The notes under the pieces are model-generated. The model was not told the DNA's origin, did no database searches, and saw nothing but the letters and a program-made list of their open reading frames with translations. A stretch of 32,043 bases of DNA from Segetibacter sp. (GTDB lineage Bacteria; Bacteroidota; Bacteroidia; Chitinophagales; Chitinophagaceae), in assembly GCA_028288505.1 (NCBI GenBank), contig JAQBNN010000092.1, positions 1 through 32,043 of the forward strand. Direction: 5' to 3'. Each line of letters begins with the position of its first letter. The stretch's first letter is position 1. Made by a program: the position numbers and the translations under genes. Of this stretch, positions 31,551 to 32,043 are shown piece by piece.

Positions 31551-32043
31551 TTATTCATCTCCCACTGCTTCTGCTTTCTTTGCATAGAATGAAACTAGGC
31601 GTTTTCGCCCTGTTTCTTCTGTAGCCGGCCATTTTTTTACCTCTCCTTTAATGATCCAAAGCCTGGTTGAACTCTTCAGTGATAGCAGATAAACCAATAT
31701 AAAAAAGGAAGCCACCAACACAACCACGGTTGAAGTGGTACCAAGTACCTGCAGGAAGAAAGCACTGGTGATACTTACGCAGGTGGTAATTGCACAAGCG
31801 TACACCACAGAACGATGGTTAAATCCCCGATCGAGTAATAAATGGTGAATATGGTTGCGATCGGGACTAAAAGGGGAACGGCCCTGGAAAATGCGGGTAG
31901 TAAACACCCTTAACGTGTCCATGAGTGGCAACAAGATAATGGCAAAGCCCACGGCAGCAGGTGCAGTTACAGGTAGCACACTATGAGAACTGCCGGTTTG
32001 CTCAAATTTAATGAGAAGGATGCTATTAACCAGGCCAATCATA
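31551..32043 (-). CDS. WecA/TagO-type polyprenyl-phosphate sugar-1-phosphate transferase, C-terminal part (cut by window edge)
   Basis: The frame is open through the right edge, so the N-terminus lies outside. The visible 163 residues have hydrophobic segments and the diagnostic cytoplasmic loop GRSPFSPDRNHIHHLLLDRG, with the HIHH motif of the WecA/TagO/MraY family. These integral membrane enzymes transfer a sugar-1-phosphate from a UDP-sugar to undecaprenyl phosphate, the first step of surface polysaccharide assembly. The C-terminus is a short polar tail ending in AVGDE. Which sugar is used cannot be read from this part. Confidence 0.88.
   Translation of the reverse strand, partial: MIGLVNSILLIKFEQTGSSHSVLPVTAPAAVGFAIILLPLMDTLRVFTTRIFQGRSPFSPDRNHIHHLLLDRGFNHRSVVYACAITTCVSITSAFFLQVLGTTSTVVVLVASFFILVYLLSLKSSTRLWIIKGEVKKWPATEETGRKRLVSFYAKKAEAVGDE

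Overview
The window looks like a chromosomal segment of a Bacteroidota bacterium, most likely a Chitinophagaceae-type soil or freshwater organism. Reasons: moderate-to-low GC, mostly weak Shine-Dalgarno sites, and family content that is typical of the phylum (DUF5009/HGSNAT-like acyltransferase, an AmgK kinase fused to a RapZ C-terminal domain, a SusD remnant, a DUF6520-like secreted peptide, TlpA/DUF4369-type thioredoxins, MauE/DoxX protein). No tRNA, rRNA, CRISPR array or intact IS element was seen. All assignments are by eye from sequence; no database search was run.

Layout. 1-776: end of a TlpA-like thioredoxin-fold protein. 923-2137: DUF763. 2215-2343: a 42-codon microprotein candidate with a perfect palindrome upstream. 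3013-3897: secreted protein with a PepSY-like C-terminus. 4044-9893: a run of six leftward genes that reads as a stress/repair neighbourhood: UmuD-like protein, PA0069-type radical SAM enzyme, two tandem 2H (LigT-like) phosphoesterase paralogues, UmuC-type Y-family polymerase and a metallophosphoesterase. Two members appear catalytically disarmed: the UmuD homologue has Ala and Arg where the Ser-Lys dyad belongs, and one 2H paralogue has Gln in place of both catalytic His. 10305-11495: DUF5009 acyltransferase. 11612-14005: cell-wall recycling pair (MurU-like nucleotidyltransferase and AmgK-RapZ fusion). 14403-15860: RtcB RNA ligase. 16846-18446: CBS protein and a secreted M48-like peptidase sharing a bidirectional terminator.

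18707-19530 is a gene-free block of tandem and dispersed repeats whose heads can fold into a hairpin; diverged copies sit near 23450 and 30462. Next come a hexapeptide acyltransferase (19815-20369), three leftward genes of unknown function (20447-23090), a small protein ending in a CPPxCPP motif (23656-24039), and a signalling operon: 7-TM protein, histidine kinase (split by a one-base frameshift near 25370) and NarL-type response regulator. An AraC regulator is followed by a MauE / DUF6520-like / TlpA redox group (27881-30289). The right end holds low-complexity repeats, a truncated SusD fragment and the end of a WecA-type glycosylphosphotransferase.

Twelve copies or variants of a 25-30 bp motif ending in CAACGATG (or CAACAATG) lie in intergenic spaces between about 0.8 and 24.2 kb, and none lies in a gene.
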